Below are positions 22,418 to 31,948 of a stretch of DNA of 64,000 nucleotides, piece by piece. The DNA is taken from contig CAMXQE010000003.1 in the NCBI GenBank assembly GCA_947246015.1, positions 82,643-146,642 of the forward strand, read 5' to 3'. The stretch comes from an uncultured Lachnospiraceae bacterium (GTDB lineage Bacteria > Bacillota > Clostridia > Lachnospirales > Lachnospiraceae). Position numbers and translations under genes: made by a program. Below the pieces are notes generated by a model. That model was not told the origin of the DNA, searched no databases, and worked only from the letters and a program-made list of their open reading frames with translations. Every line of letters starts with the position of its first letter. The first letter of the stretch is position 1.

Positions 22418-23830
22418 TCAGATCACTTTATAATTTTTCCATTTCCCGCCCATATAGCGGATACCAATCAGCACAGCATGGATGCCCCAGTCGGCAACCA
22501 TCGCCAGTGTGATGCCTATCACACCAAGATTCAGCACAATACCAAACAGAACCGATAAAATCACTCTGCATACCACCGTCGAGATAATAGATGCATACAT
22601 GGTATATTTTACGTCTCCTGCTGCCCGCATACCGCTGGATACAGAATAGGAAACAGGACAGAAGACCGCATTGAAAGTATTGTGGAGAAGTACAAGAATC
22701 ATAATCAGCCACACTGCCTCCGCACTTAAACTGTAGAGTTTCAGTATCAACGGAGTCAGCATAAAGAAAACCGCATTCCAGATGGCTCCTCCCAGCCAGG
22801 TCAGCCGCAGGAGCTTTTTCATGTAATACTCCGCACCCTCCGAATCTCCGGCACCCATATACTGCCCAATGACCGTAATAAATGCCGGACCCATAGCAAG
22901 GCAGAACAGCGCGGCCATTGACCAGAAACTCTGTGCCACGCCATTAGCTGCAATCTGTACCGTGCCAAACATGGCAACAATGGAACTGAGCGCAACCTTT
23001 GAGATCTGAAACAGACCATTTTCCACACTGTTCGGGATTGCAACTTTAAAAATACGTCCAATCATTTCCCCCTTCCATGCAAAGACCTCGCGGATATGGA
23101 CACTGAGCGGATTTTCCTTACTGACTGCCAGCCAAAACATGACGGCTGCGGCAAATGCCCTGGAAACCAGAGAAGGATATGCAACACCGGCGGCGCCTGC
23201 ATGAAAATAAAATATGCCTATGGCATTGCCTACAACATTCATCACATTCATGATAATGGAAACATTCATCAGCGATTTTGTCTTTCCCATGCTGCGGAAC
23301 AGCCCTGCACATCCGTTATAAACAGCCAGAAAGGGAAAAGACCATGCCGATATCCGCAGGTAGACCAGACCTGATTCAAGAACATCCTCTTCTACGCTGC
23401 CGAATAAAAGTCCGAAAATCTGCCGTCCAAACAGTAGAAGCATGGCCATCATGCAAAATGCGATCAGGCTGGTAATCATAACTAACTGACTGGCCGCAAG
23501 ATCTCCGTTTTCTTTATCCCTGCTTCCGATATACTGGCTGGCGACCACGGCGCCGCCGGAAGCAAGCGCCGTAAAGACCAAAATAAAGATATTGTTAAGC
23601 TGATTGACTAAAGATACCGCTGAAACGGCCGCCTCACCTGCATAGCTGACCATCAATGTGTCGGCAATGCCCACAAGCAAAGCCAGGAACTGTTCGACAA
23701 TGATCGGTATGATCAGCACTTTCAGTGCCTGATTGGTAAAACGTTTTCGTTCTTCCGGAATCTGTCTGCGCGGTTCGATCAGACGGTCTATCAGCAGTCT
23801 TGTTTTAACAGAGCTTACCGTATTCTTCAT
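22418..23830 (-). CDS. MATE family efflux transporter
   Basis: The 470-aa protein has twelve predicted membrane segments and the MATE pattern of two homologous halves (PIIVEQFLALLVGIADTLMVS at the start; AIPNSVENGLFQISKV in the middle). MATE proteins export cationic drugs or metabolites with Na+ or H+. GGAGG lies upstream of the ATG at 23830; the longer frame to 23863 is less likely. It overlaps the cupin gene by 26 bp, so the two are translationally coupled. Confidence 0.92.
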   Translation of the reverse strand: MKNTVSSVKTRLLIDRLIEPRRQIPEERKRFTNQALKVLIIPIIVEQFLALLVGIADTLMVSYAGEAAVSAVSLVNQLNNIFILVFTALASGGAVVASQYIGSRDKENGDLAASQLVMITSLIAFCMMAMLLLFGRQIFGLLFGSVEEDVLESGLVYLRISAWSFPFLAVYNGCAGLFRSMGKTKSLMNVSIIMNVMNVVGNAIGIFYFHAGAAGVAYPSLVSRAFAAAVMFWLAVSKENPLSVHIREVFAWKGEMIGRIFKVAIPNSVENGLFQISKVALSSIVAMFGTVQIAANGVAQSFWSMAALFCLAMGPAFITVIGQYMGAGDSEGAEYYMKKLLRLTWLGGAIWNAVFFMLTPLILKLYSLSAEAVWLIMILVLLHNTFNAVFCPVSYSVSSGMRAAGDVKYTMYASIISTVVCRVILSVLFGIVLNLGVIGITLAMVADWGIHAVLIGIRYMGGKWKNYKVI

Positions 23831-24212
23831 CGGTGACCGCCTCCAGCCATTCATTGGATGCACCCTCTGCCGGAACCTCTACGGCAAAGTGGGAGAACCA
23901 GCTGTCAGCAGCGGCCCCATGCCAGTGCTTTACCTCCGGGGGAATATTGACCACATCACCGGGATGCAGCTCCTGTGGAGCCTCTCCCCATGCCTGATAC
24001 CATCCTTTACCACCTGTCACAAGGAGAATCTGACCTCCCTTGTGATGGATGTGCCAGTTATTCCGACAGCCGGGTTCAAAGGTGACATTTGAGATTGGCC
24101 CTCCTTTTTCCGTCAGGGGCTGCAGATAAGCCTGCCCGATAAAATATTTACTAAATTTCTCCGGCAGCGGATTCCCCATAGGAAATGCGCTTGGATTATC
24201 TTCTCTTTTCAT
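23805..24212 (-). CDS. Cupin domain protein
   Basis: The 135-aa single cupin has the metal-binding motif pair: NWHIHHKGGQILLV (two His plus Gln/Glu position) and PPEVKHWHGA. Such cupins are often encoded beside carboxymuconolactone decarboxylase-like or AKR genes in redox-stress clusters; the reaction is unknown. AGGAGG is placed 10 bp before the ATG. It is the first gene of the operon with the shared operator 103 bp upstream. Confidence 0.88.
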   Translation of the reverse strand: MKREDNPSAFPMGNPLPEKFSKYFIGQAYLQPLTEKGGPISNVTFEPGCRNNWHIHHKGGQILLVTGGKGWYQAWGEAPQELHPGDVVNIPPEVKHWHGAAADSWFSHFAVEVPAEGASNEWLEAVTDEEYGKLC

Positions 24213-24314
24213 TATGATCTACCTCCTACATCCGCTTTTATCAATTGTTTTATATACATCTCTCATTATATTTTGTTCCGTTACTCTGAACAATTTTATT
24301 TTGGCAGATATTAT

Positions 24315-24329
24315 ATAAGAAAATCTAAT
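24315..24329 (-). promoter_or_regulatory. Shared regulon operator, site 1 (cupin operon)
   Basis: ATAAGAAAATCTAAT, identical in 15 of 15 bases to the site upstream of the aldo/keto reductase gene. It lies 103 bp before the cupin start inside the 361-bp gap 24213-24573. I see no gene in the rest of that gap. Confidence 0.6.
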
Positions 24330-24573
24330 ATGAATTGTCTCTCCATGGAAAATATATTTTCATATATTAAATCCGCATGGCCATTTGATGTTATCAGCCA
24401 ACATAGCATCACTACGCTGTCTTCTTCCTCAATAGCTATGCGGATCTATCCTGCACTGTCTGCACACGCTCTTATTCCAATAATCTTTTTCTTCAGAATA
24501 TAATCTGGTTTTTTTTAATCCCATATTTCCATATCAGGTAATATATAAATACATTTCTATATCTGGCAAAACC

Positions 24574-25443
24574 TCATGCACATTCTGTTTTTTTCACAGG
24601 CATCCCACAAATAATTTTGGTATCTGCAGGGTTGATCCTGTCTTCTTCCAAAATCAATTCACCAATAGCATCCGCACGTATTTCACCGCTAAGGGGATTC
24701 TTAACGCTGTCAATCCTGCCGGACACTGCCGCATGCACCTCACTGTTCTCAAATGCCAGATCCGTCTGTTCCATCGTACAATCCTCTAAAACAAGCCCCT
24801 TACAATAGCAGAACGGCTGTGTTCCGATAATATGGCAGCGGATAAGCTTTAAGTTTTCTGAGTACCAACCCAGATACTCTCCACGTACAACAGAATCCAC
24901 AACCGTGACATTTCTGCTGTGCCAGAAGGCATCCTTCGTATCAAGATGGGACCTGCGTATCACTGCGTTTACAACATACTGGAAGGAATACTTGCCGGTC
25001 ATAGTCAGATTATCAATCTCCATGTCCCTACACTCAAAGAACGGATACTCCGACTCCAAATGACAGTCCCGGATTTGCAAGTCACTGCACCGCCACGAAA
25101 ACTCGGGGGAATGAATTTCACAATTGTCTAAAACAAGCCTCCCGTGGCACTCCCTCAATGCTTTAATGCCATGCATTCTGCAGTCTTTCAATGTAATATT
25201 TTCATCATACCACAGAGCTGCCCGACATCCTTCTGTCATTGTTATATCGCGAATTACCGCGCCTTTCGTATGCCAGAACGGATAACGCAGGTTAAAGTAA
25301 CAGCGCTCCACAGTAATATCGGATGTCTCCTTCAAAGCAGACTCTCCATCCGCCGGACCATCAAATGTGCAGTCTGCAATTTTTGCCCCGTTAATGCCAT
25401 ACAAAGCCCGTTCTTCGTCATAAGTTTGATGTATAAATTCCAT
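24574..25443 (-). CDS. DUF3737 protein (right-handed beta-helix)
   Basis: The 289-aa protein consists of short repeats of the kind DCxxxSEYPFFECRDMEIDN with regular Cys, Trp and Phe spacing, as in the DUF3737 family of pentapeptide-like or beta-helix proteins. The function is unknown. GGAG precedes the ATG. No signal peptide is seen. Confidence 0.88.
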   Translation of the reverse strand: MEFIHQTYDEERALYGINGAKIADCTFDGPADGESALKETSDITVERCYFNLRYPFWHTKGAVIRDITMTEGCRAALWYDENITLKDCRMHGIKALRECHGRLVLDNCEIHSPEFSWRCSDLQIRDCHLESEYPFFECRDMEIDNLTMTGKYSFQYVVNAVIRRSHLDTKDAFWHSRNVTVVDSVVRGEYLGWYSENLKLIRCHIIGTQPFCYCKGLVLEDCTMEQTDLAFENSEVHAAVSGRIDSVKNPLSGEIRADAIGELILEEDRINPADTKIICGMPVKKTECA

Positions 25444-25508
25444 AATGATTCTCCTCTACTTATATTTAACATTCATTAACAACAACGCAACTTTAAAAAC
25501 CTCTACAG

Positions 25509-26129
25509 CTATAATACACAAGTCCTGATAAATACAATAACCGCAAATCCGACCAGCAGGCATCCCAATAACAGATTCATCCGTGAATAGATTTTATTTG
25601 TAATTTTGGATTTAAACTTATATACAATGCCGCTTAACACTGCCCACCAGGTTCCTGTACCAAGCAGAATTCCTAATACGATCTGCAATCCTTCCTCTAT
25701 GGAATATTCGCCAATCAGGCCAACTGTTTCAAAGGCAACCAGAAATGACAGGACAGTAGCCGGATTCATAATGGCGATCATAAATGCTGACAGAAAACCT
25801 GACATATAGGTTGTTCCCTTTATCGTTCCGTTCCGATCCATTTCCGCTTTCCTCCTGCAGATTATAACGCCATAAACCGCAATCAGTACCGCGCCGCAGG
25901 CACTGCATACTTTTTCATATCTATTCAGGAAGTCTGTTATCATGGTAATTCCCAGCAGCCCTATCATTGCGTAAAGAATATCTGCTGCCGAAGACCCAAG
26001 CCCGGTAAGGAACCCATAAAGGAATCCCTTTTCCAATGTCCTCTGGATGGCAAGCGCACCAATGGCACCGGCAGGCACGCCAAAAATAAGCCCCGTCAGT
26101 AATCCTTTTCCAATCAGTTCAAACGCCAT
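25509..26129 (-). CDS. LysE-type amino acid/metabolite exporter
   Basis: The 206-aa protein has six membrane segments and the LysE/RhtB start GKGLLTGLIFGVPAGAIGALAIQRTL, together with the helix-five motif NPATVLSFLVAF. It exports amino acids or related small molecules. AAGGGG precedes the ATG. It lies 73 bp after the Ntn hydrolase gene with two hairpins between, so expression may be separately tuned. Confidence 0.85.
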   Translation of the reverse strand: MAFELIGKGLLTGLIFGVPAGAIGALAIQRTLEKGFLYGFLTGLGSSAADILYAMIGLLGITMITDFLNRYEKVCSACGAVLIAVYGVIICRRKAEMDRNGTIKGTTYMSGFLSAFMIAIMNPATVLSFLVAFETVGLIGEYSIEEGLQIVLGILLGTGTWWAVLSGIVYKFKSKITNKIYSRMNLLLGCLLVGFAVIVFIRTCVL

Positions 26130-26142
26130 GTTTATACCCCTT

Positions 26143-26190
26143 GCCCGCTTCAGCGGGCATCAATTCAATATTTGGAAGTTTACTTCCAAA
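26143..26190 (-). terminator. Two adjacent hairpins between the Ntn hydrolase and LysE genes
   Basis: GCCCGC-TTCA-GCGGGC (26143-26158) and the palindrome TTTGGAAGT-TT-ACTTCCAAA (26171-26190) fill the gap. Neither has a long T-run, so partial termination or mRNA processing is as likely as full termination. Confidence 0.45.
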
Positions 26191-26202
26191 CTTCCCACCT
26201 CT

Positions 26203-27381
26203 TTACATCTGAATCCGATACGCCTGCGTATAATCTTCCCTGTGGAAATAGACCGCTTCTTTGGTCGTCTGATGATAGATGATACTCCATTCCGTAGTCT
26301 CCCCATCGTTATAATTATGTTTGCTGACACGCTCCAGCGCATCCTTTACATCATCCTCAGACAATGTTTCCTGGCCTTCCAATATTCCCATGAGGATTTC
26401 ATATCTTTCATGGGACTGGCTTGTTCCCATACCGTGCTTCTCTCCCTCCGCCATGTAAAAATTTGTGACAACCGGCGTCTGTGTGACCACCATTTCATTG
26501 TCTACATATTCCACCGCCACATGGTTTCCTTTTGCGTCTGACAGGGCAAAATGCACCATATATCCAAAGGACGCATGCAGGTCATAAGCTTCCAAAAGCT
26601 CCACTGCCTCATCCACATCCGCAGCATTGTTCAGGATCAGCCGCACCGCCGTAGTTGTAGTAATATCAGGTTTTTCCGTATTCTGTTCAATCGTGTCGGA
26701 GTCTTCTATCATGTTGACCGAAACACATAAGCCCTGCTTGTTCATACCGTCCAACGGAGCGTACAGTGCTGCAGCCGTCAAAATGCTTTCATTTCCTGAT
26801 AGCGCTGCTCCCATTCCCGCCCCCTGCGTAATGAAGTTGGTATTGACAGTAGAAATCGATGCAAAGGCATCCTCCGGATAAGAGACAACGATCAGCGCAT
26901 CACAATGATACCAGTCAAAATTTCTTCCAAACAAAAATTCACCATTTTCATTCATTACCGAAACCGTACTGCATCCAAAGGGATTCCCCTCCATCTGAAT
27001 GCTGCCCACACTGTTAAGCATTCTTTCTGTCAGATATTCCATGACTCCCGCATCTGAGGAAGCCCCTCCGTTTTCAAGAAATGAGGATAATCCGTCATCT
27101 CCTTCAAACCGCACAATGGAAAGACCATCTTCTATTTCCGTTACAGCCGTCTGCGGTGTTATTATTCTGGTGTTGTCGGCGATACCTTCCTCCTGCATTT
27201 CATACTGCTGCCCCTCCGGGACATCTTCCCGTTGCCCCTCCGAAAGTATTCTCTGTGTCTCTTTCTGCTGCGCGCCCTGAGATACAGGATCATCCTGCTG
27301 TGCATGCCTACCTACGCAACCAGTAAGCAGGCATACAAGCACCACAAACACTCCTAATCTTTTTCTATATTCTCGCTTCAT
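26203..27381 (-). CDS. Lipoprotein of the linear-amide C-N hydrolase / choloylglycine hydrolase (Ntn) family
   Basis: The 392-aa protein has a lipobox (LLTGC, Cys22) and a Gln/Glu-rich linker, then an Ntn-hydrolase domain. Cys137 in GNPFGCSTVSV is the likely nucleophile, followed by FGRNFDW and the NKQGLCVSVNMI strand, as in bile salt hydrolases and penicillin V acylases. Here the cysteine is internal, so activation would need cleavage before it unless the protein belongs to a non-processed group. Being anchored outside the cell it would act on host or dietary amides, for example conjugated bile acids or N-acyl amino acids; substrate unproven. Confidence 0.82.
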   Translation of the reverse strand: MKREYRKRLGVFVVLVCLLTGCVGRHAQQDDPVSQGAQQKETQRILSEGQREDVPEGQQYEMQEEGIADNTRIITPQTAVTEIEDGLSIVRFEGDDGLSSFLENGGASSDAGVMEYLTERMLNSVGSIQMEGNPFGCSTVSVMNENGEFLFGRNFDWYHCDALIVVSYPEDAFASISTVNTNFITQGAGMGAALSGNESILTAAALYAPLDGMNKQGLCVSVNMIEDSDTIEQNTEKPDITTTTAVRLILNNAADVDEAVELLEAYDLHASFGYMVHFALSDAKGNHVAVEYVDNEMVVTQTPVVTNFYMAEGEKHGMGTSQSHERYEILMGILEGQETLSEDDVKDALERVSKHNYNDGETTEWSIIYHQTTKEAVYFHREDYTQAYRIQM

Positions 27382-27429
27382 ATCTATCCGCCGATTTTAT
27401 TTTTGATTTATACCGCAAAGCGGCACCTT

Positions 27430-28116
27430 CTAACGTGAAAATGCAACGCCGAGACGATGCACAGGAATTACCTTGCACTCCCAGTATTCCAGCACTTCAC
27501 TGTCTTCCATTTCCTGTGCAAATTTTTCCGGATCATCAATCTCCACTTTACCGATGGGTACATACTCTCCCTCTAACGTTGTATCCCTGTAAACCAGAAT
27601 AATGCGGTTAGGATCAGAATAATACACCTCACCCGCTTTTACTTCTCCCACTTCCTGCGCATCTTCAACCGTATAGCTATATCTTGTCGGCAGGTCATAA
27701 TACTGAATAACATCTGCCTGCTCAAAATCATTATAATGATAAATCGGAAGATTATAGTGAGTCTCACCGATATCCCTGTATAACTCCTGCGCCGTTACGT
27801 TATCATAAAGCTGCATCCGGTATACGGTTTGCCCGTTATACCCAAGCTGTATTTCCATGATCATATCTTCCGTATCAGAATCCTCCGCAGAACTTTCTTC
27901 TGCCGCCTGCCCAGATGCCTCCTGATCCGATAATGTCTGATCTGACGTTTCCTGAACAGATGTTAAGTCATCTGTGTTTGTTTCGCCTGACGCTGCAACG
28001 CTTTCTGCTGCCAATGTGTCCGTTCTCTGTTCTGAGGCATTGTCACCACAACCGGATAAAATGACACCTGTCACTACAAGACAGCCAATTAAATTTCTCA
28101 CTCTTCTTTTTTTCAT
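27430..28116 (-). CDS. Lipoprotein with C-terminal cyclophilin-like domain
   Basis: The 228-aa protein has a lipobox (VILSGC), a Ser/Glu/Asp/Thr-rich linker (about residues 25-90) and a cyclophilin-like fold (VYRMQLYDNVTAQEL, VIQYYDLPTRYSY, AGEVYYSDPNRIILVYRD). This domain type recurs in the flavodoxin lipoprotein at 35368-36420 and is typical of this kind of redox cluster; its activity is unknown. GGAGG precedes the ATG at 28116. Confidence 0.8.
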   Translation of the reverse strand: MKKRRVRNLIGCLVVTGVILSGCGDNASEQRTDTLAAESVAASGETNTDDLTSVQETSDQTLSDQEASGQAAEESSAEDSDTEDMIMEIQLGYNGQTVYRMQLYDNVTAQELYRDIGETHYNLPIYHYNDFEQADVIQYYDLPTRYSYTVEDAQEVGEVKAGEVYYSDPNRIILVYRDTTLEGEYVPIGKVEIDDPEKFAQEMEDSEVLEYWECKVIPVHRLGVAFSR

Positions 28117-28167
28117 AGATTTTTCCTCCATTTTAATATTTGCATCACAACTAAATTACTTTTTATT

Positions 28168-28204
28168 AACAACGGATGTCTTGCGAAGCGCGGCATCCGT
28201 TGTT
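28168..28204 (-). terminator. Terminator after the PaaK-like ligase gene
   Basis: An 11-bp stem (AACAACGGATG / CATCCGTTGTT) enclosing a GC-rich loop lies just past the stop codon, with AT-rich DNA on both sides. It splits the ligase and the downstream lipoprotein into separately adjustable transcripts. Confidence 0.7.
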
Positions 28205-28207
28205 TTT

Positions 28208-29575
28208 TCATGCAGACAGGGCCTTTGAAATTCTGTCTGCAAGAATTAACGGTTTCTTTCCTGTCTTTGGATTCGGCTTTATCTGATTCACATACCGGAT
28301 CCGGTAACGGACAAATTCTAATTTTCTCTCCAGTATGGAATCCATCAGTTCCGCCAATTCGCTGCTTACCTTTTCCAGATCCGCATCCGGTTCCGTCTCT
28401 ACGGACAGCTCAAAAGCATCCTTTGCCGTCTGCCTGAACTGGTAATCGATAATACCCTCAATGCAGATCCCCTCGATTGCCAGCGGGTGCAGAAATTCAT
28501 GGTTTCCATTACGGTCTTCAAACCACATCATATCCTCATCCCGCCCAAGGATGGAAAAAGTCTTCGTAAAATGACAGTTTCCTGTGTCAGTATCCTCTTT
28601 TAAGGATAACTTATCGCTTAACCGATACCGGATCAGCGGCTGTACCCTATTGTATAGAGAGGTGACATACATCTGCCCGTCTATGACCTCTATATAGTTC
28701 AGATCATCAAAGAGAATCATCCCTTCTGCCGGATCAGTTTCTACCCCCAGCGCCAGAGATTCACTTGCTCCATAAAAATTCACGATCTTCACCCCGAATA
28801 CACTCTCCAGATATGTCCGCAGACCATGTGACAACGGTTCGCCGCAGGTAATGATCCTTGAAAACTTCACATTGATTTTTCCCTGTTCTACCAATCCCGC
28901 AAGGATTTTAAGGGCGGAAGGATACCCGATCACAATATTGGGTTTAAACTTCCCAATGGCGCTGCACCATTCCTGTAAGGAGGCATTGATATCCAGATGA
29001 AGCTGTTCCGCCTTTAATCCTTCTATCCCATCCCCCACGGCCATCACACCGCCATACCTGCCGTCCGTGGCTGCTATATAAAGCATACGCGGCCTGCATA
29101 ACAGCAGTTTCACGACCTGAAGGAACGACATACCCCACAGTGCCCCTCTGATGATTCCCACCAGCATCTGCTCCCATGCCTCATCGTCATACACATAGAA
29201 CCTCGGTTTTCCCGTACTTCCGGAGGAATGCACCAGATGATAATTTCCGTGGTATGTCTTTTTCATATCCTCACAGCCGGCGGCAAATTCAGCCAGTTCT
29301 TCCTGATTCAGCTTTTCTTTACATACGATATCTTCATAATTTTCAATCAAAATCTTTTTATCTACAGGCGGAAGCTTTTCCACCGGAAAGGATTCTATGT
29401 TATCCCTTGTCACTCCTGCCGCGCTGTAGATCCGGCGGTAGTATTCCGAGTTTTCAAAGGCATAGCGGATCATATCCCTCAATTTCTTTTGCTGCAGCTT
29501 TTCTACCTGTTTTCTGCTTTTCCCAGCATTTTTCCTCAGCCTGAAAAGATTCCACAATAACTGTCCATATCCCAT
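28208..29575 (-). CDS. PaaK/CapK-like AMP-forming acyl-CoA ligase family protein
   Basis: The 455-aa protein is an adenylate-forming enzyme with the P-loop-like HSSGSTGKPRFYVYDD (near residue 130), the FYGASESLALG motif and RYRLSDKLSL, ending in a CapK-like C-terminal domain. Members activate phenylacetate or other acids, or act in polysaccharide/siderophore-type pathways. The ATG at 29575 has AGGAGG 6 bp upstream; the frame reaching 29692 overlaps the ABC permease and is not used. It follows the ABC transporter pair, so it may modify a cell-envelope product exported by it. Confidence 0.85.
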   Translation of the reverse strand: MGYGQLLWNLFRLRKNAGKSRKQVEKLQQKKLRDMIRYAFENSEYYRRIYSAAGVTRDNIESFPVEKLPPVDKKILIENYEDIVCKEKLNQEELAEFAAGCEDMKKTYHGNYHLVHSSGSTGKPRFYVYDDEAWEQMLVGIIRGALWGMSFLQVVKLLLCRPRMLYIAATDGRYGGVMAVGDGIEGLKAEQLHLDINASLQEWCSAIGKFKPNIVIGYPSALKILAGLVEQGKINVKFSRIITCGEPLSHGLRTYLESVFGVKIVNFYGASESLALGVETDPAEGMILFDDLNYIEVIDGQMYVTSLYNRVQPLIRYRLSDKLSLKEDTDTGNCHFTKTFSILGRDEDMMWFEDRNGNHEFLHPLAIEGICIEGIIDYQFRQTAKDAFELSVETEPDADLEKVSSELAELMDSILERKLEFVRYRIRYVNQIKPNPKTGKKPLILADRISKALSA

Positions 29576-29589
29576 AACCATCCTCCTGT

Positions 29590-31944
29590 CTATTCTCCTT
29601 GCAGCAGCTCTTTTACCGAAATATGCCTGATCTTCCCGGAAGCAAGAACAGCAAACAAAAAGACAAATAAAATGATGATCCCTGCTGTCCACGCCATCTG
29701 GCCGATCCGCACCGCCACATGGATATCACCAATCCCAAAGTTTCCAAGCAGTGCGGACAGTAAACTGTCCGCAGCAAACGCACTTATCACAGTTCCAAGC
29801 GCAGTGCCCACTATTGCCACCATCCCATACCGGATTCCGAAGGATACCCTTAAGGCTCCTGACGTGTAGCCAATGCTTTTATAAATGGCAAGATTCTTCT
29901 GTTCAAAACCCAAGACCTTACTGCCGGACAAAACGATGACAATACCAATGATGAATAAGGCAATGGCATACATAAAGAAAATCAGTATGTGCAAAGTACG
30001 CACGATTCCATCCAGCCCTGACCAGCTGTTGGTATGGATATCAGCGCTGACACGGTACCGCGCCATCAGCTCCTCCATGATTATGTCGTTTCTGGAACTG
30101 TCCTCCAGAATATAGTGGGTACACCAGATACTGGCTCCTGTGTCCGCAATCCTTGCATAGCCCGCTATGCTCATGCCCACATTTGCTCCCATCTCATTTG
30201 CGCATTCATAGATTCCTCTTACTGTGTAAACTGCTGTTCCTCCGCCAGAGGATACGGTCACTTCATCCCCGATATCCAGACCTAAATCCTGTGCCACCGT
30301 TTCCGTCACCAGAACATCATTTTCATCTGCCGCGGTGTTTCCGCTTATCACATGAAACCACTCCGGCTCATCCAGCACATTGACGGTAAGGTCCGTTCCA
30401 TTTACCGTGCCGCTTCGCATTGCGAGCCTGTAGGTGTCCGTAATCGCGCTGTAACTGCCGATTAATTCTGCAACCTCCTGCATATCCACATCGGAACTCA
30501 TGGGCTGTACCCCCAGGTCATGTTCCGCAACTGAGAAAGCATTCATAAGCCCTTCCCCGTTCCTGCCAACCCAGTCGCTCATTTTATCTACAACAGATAA
30601 AAAAACCGTGAGTATGCTCATGATTAAGAACACTCCCATATACCGTTTCCATCCGGTCAGCAGCTGCCTGCAGGCCAGTGACAATCCCACACATTCCGGA
30701 TAAATGTTGTTCCTTTTTCTATTTCCGGGCATTTCATTTATACGCCCTAGGATTGCCTGAATCGGTCTTATGTCTGTAACCTCTCTTGTCTGCCGGGCTA
30801 CAAAAAGCATCAGCAGACCAATAAGCGCCAGAAAGATAACACATAAAATTCCTGATGGAAGCCCCAATGGGATAAGCACTCCCGTAGATGTAACAGTCAA
30901 TCCCTTTACTGCCCGAAGGATGGGGAGCGCCGCCAGAACTCCTGTGATGATTCCGATAAAAACAGGCAGACAGTATTCCAAAATCTTCCCCATCCATATG
31001 CTGAATGAGGTACAGCCGATGGTTTTCAGGATTCCGATATCTTTGTATTCCTGTATCATTGCATTCCGGATGCCGTTCTGGATAACGATCAGGATTACCA
31101 CCAGAAGCAGCACCGAAAAACCAATCAAAAATCCCGTTTCGATATTCTGCAACACCAGCATAAAGCCGTGAATGGTTTCTTCCGAATATGTCATTTCAGA
31201 ATACATGCCAAGCCTTGTAGCATTGTTTAATGCCCGGTTCAGCTCCGTCATACTCACTTCTTCCGGATCTTTTGCATGAATATGGAGCATTGCCCCCTCC
31301 CTGCCGATCCGGTTGAATTCCGAAACGGTATTCAAGACCTGAAGCGTTTCCTCATAATCCTCCCTGTTTACCAGAAAACTTTTCATATCAATCATAGAGC
31401 TTCCCATAAACGGGTCTTCAAAAAAACCTGCTACCTTAAAAAACTGCTTTGCCCCGTTCCGTCCAAGCATAAACTGAATCTCATCCCCGATGGATGCGCC
31501 AAAACCTTCTGCCATGGACGGAGACAGATATATTTCTCCTGACTCTATTCCCTGGATATCTGCATAAGCATCCAAACTATCCGCAAAAAAATGATAATCA
31601 TACTGCTCCGGTCCATAGGGAATCAGCTGCCCTTCATTATCCGAATGTATCCCATTGATGGAATATCCCGAAAATATAAGGGGCTGCACCTCCACACGGC
31701 TTACCATATCCTGCCCCTGTATCTCACTTTGGATATCTGTTATATCCGTATATCCGCTGACCCATGCCGTAAACGTTCCATACCCGACCCGCTCCATCTC
31801 CTGCTCTATATAGGCTCCGGAATTATGGAAAACTGTAACCGCAACCGTCAACGAGACCGCCGCAAAAAACACTAACAGAAAAATTCCGGTTATACTTCCT
31901 TTTTGTCTTTTCAAATCTGCCAACAGCCGAATCTTTAATGCCAT
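29590..31944 (-). CDS. FtsX-type ABC transporter permease
   Basis: The 784-aa protein has an N-terminal membrane segment, a large extracytoplasmic domain (about residues 40-255), three segments, a second N-terminal-type segment, another extracellular domain and three C-terminal segments: two FtsX/MacB-like units in tandem. Such permeases with a LolD-like ATPase act in lipoprotein trafficking, antimicrobial peptide resistance or peptidoglycan hydrolase control. The gene is 4 bp from the ATPase gene, so they form one transporter. Confidence 0.9.
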   Translation of the reverse strand: MALKIRLLADLKRQKGSITGIFLLVFFAAVSLTVAVTVFHNSGAYIEQEMERVGYGTFTAWVSGYTDITDIQSEIQGQDMVSRVEVQPLIFSGYSINGIHSDNEGQLIPYGPEQYDYHFFADSLDAYADIQGIESGEIYLSPSMAEGFGASIGDEIQFMLGRNGAKQFFKVAGFFEDPFMGSSMIDMKSFLVNREDYEETLQVLNTVSEFNRIGREGAMLHIHAKDPEEVSMTELNRALNNATRLGMYSEMTYSEETIHGFMLVLQNIETGFLIGFSVLLLVVILIVIQNGIRNAMIQEYKDIGILKTIGCTSFSIWMGKILEYCLPVFIGIITGVLAALPILRAVKGLTVTSTGVLIPLGLPSGILCVIFLALIGLLMLFVARQTREVTDIRPIQAILGRINEMPGNRKRNNIYPECVGLSLACRQLLTGWKRYMGVFLIMSILTVFLSVVDKMSDWVGRNGEGLMNAFSVAEHDLGVQPMSSDVDMQEVAELIGSYSAITDTYRLAMRSGTVNGTDLTVNVLDEPEWFHVISGNTAADENDVLVTETVAQDLGLDIGDEVTVSSGGGTAVYTVRGIYECANEMGANVGMSIAGYARIADTGASIWCTHYILEDSSRNDIIMEELMARYRVSADIHTNSWSGLDGIVRTLHILIFFMYAIALFIIGIVIVLSGSKVLGFEQKNLAIYKSIGYTSGALRVSFGIRYGMVAIVGTALGTVISAFAADSLLSALLGNFGIGDIHVAVRIGQMAWTAGIIILFVFLFAVLASGKIRHISVKELLQGE

Positions 31945-31948
31945 ACTT

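Noticed and set aside
24213..24573. Possible hidden gene in the gap upstream of the cupin gene
   Set aside because: Short frames only, without start signals or recognisable protein patterns; the operator explains part of the gap.
29576..29692. Longer start for the PaaK-like ligase
   Set aside because: It overlaps the permease gene and has no family similarity; AGGAGG fits the internal ATG.
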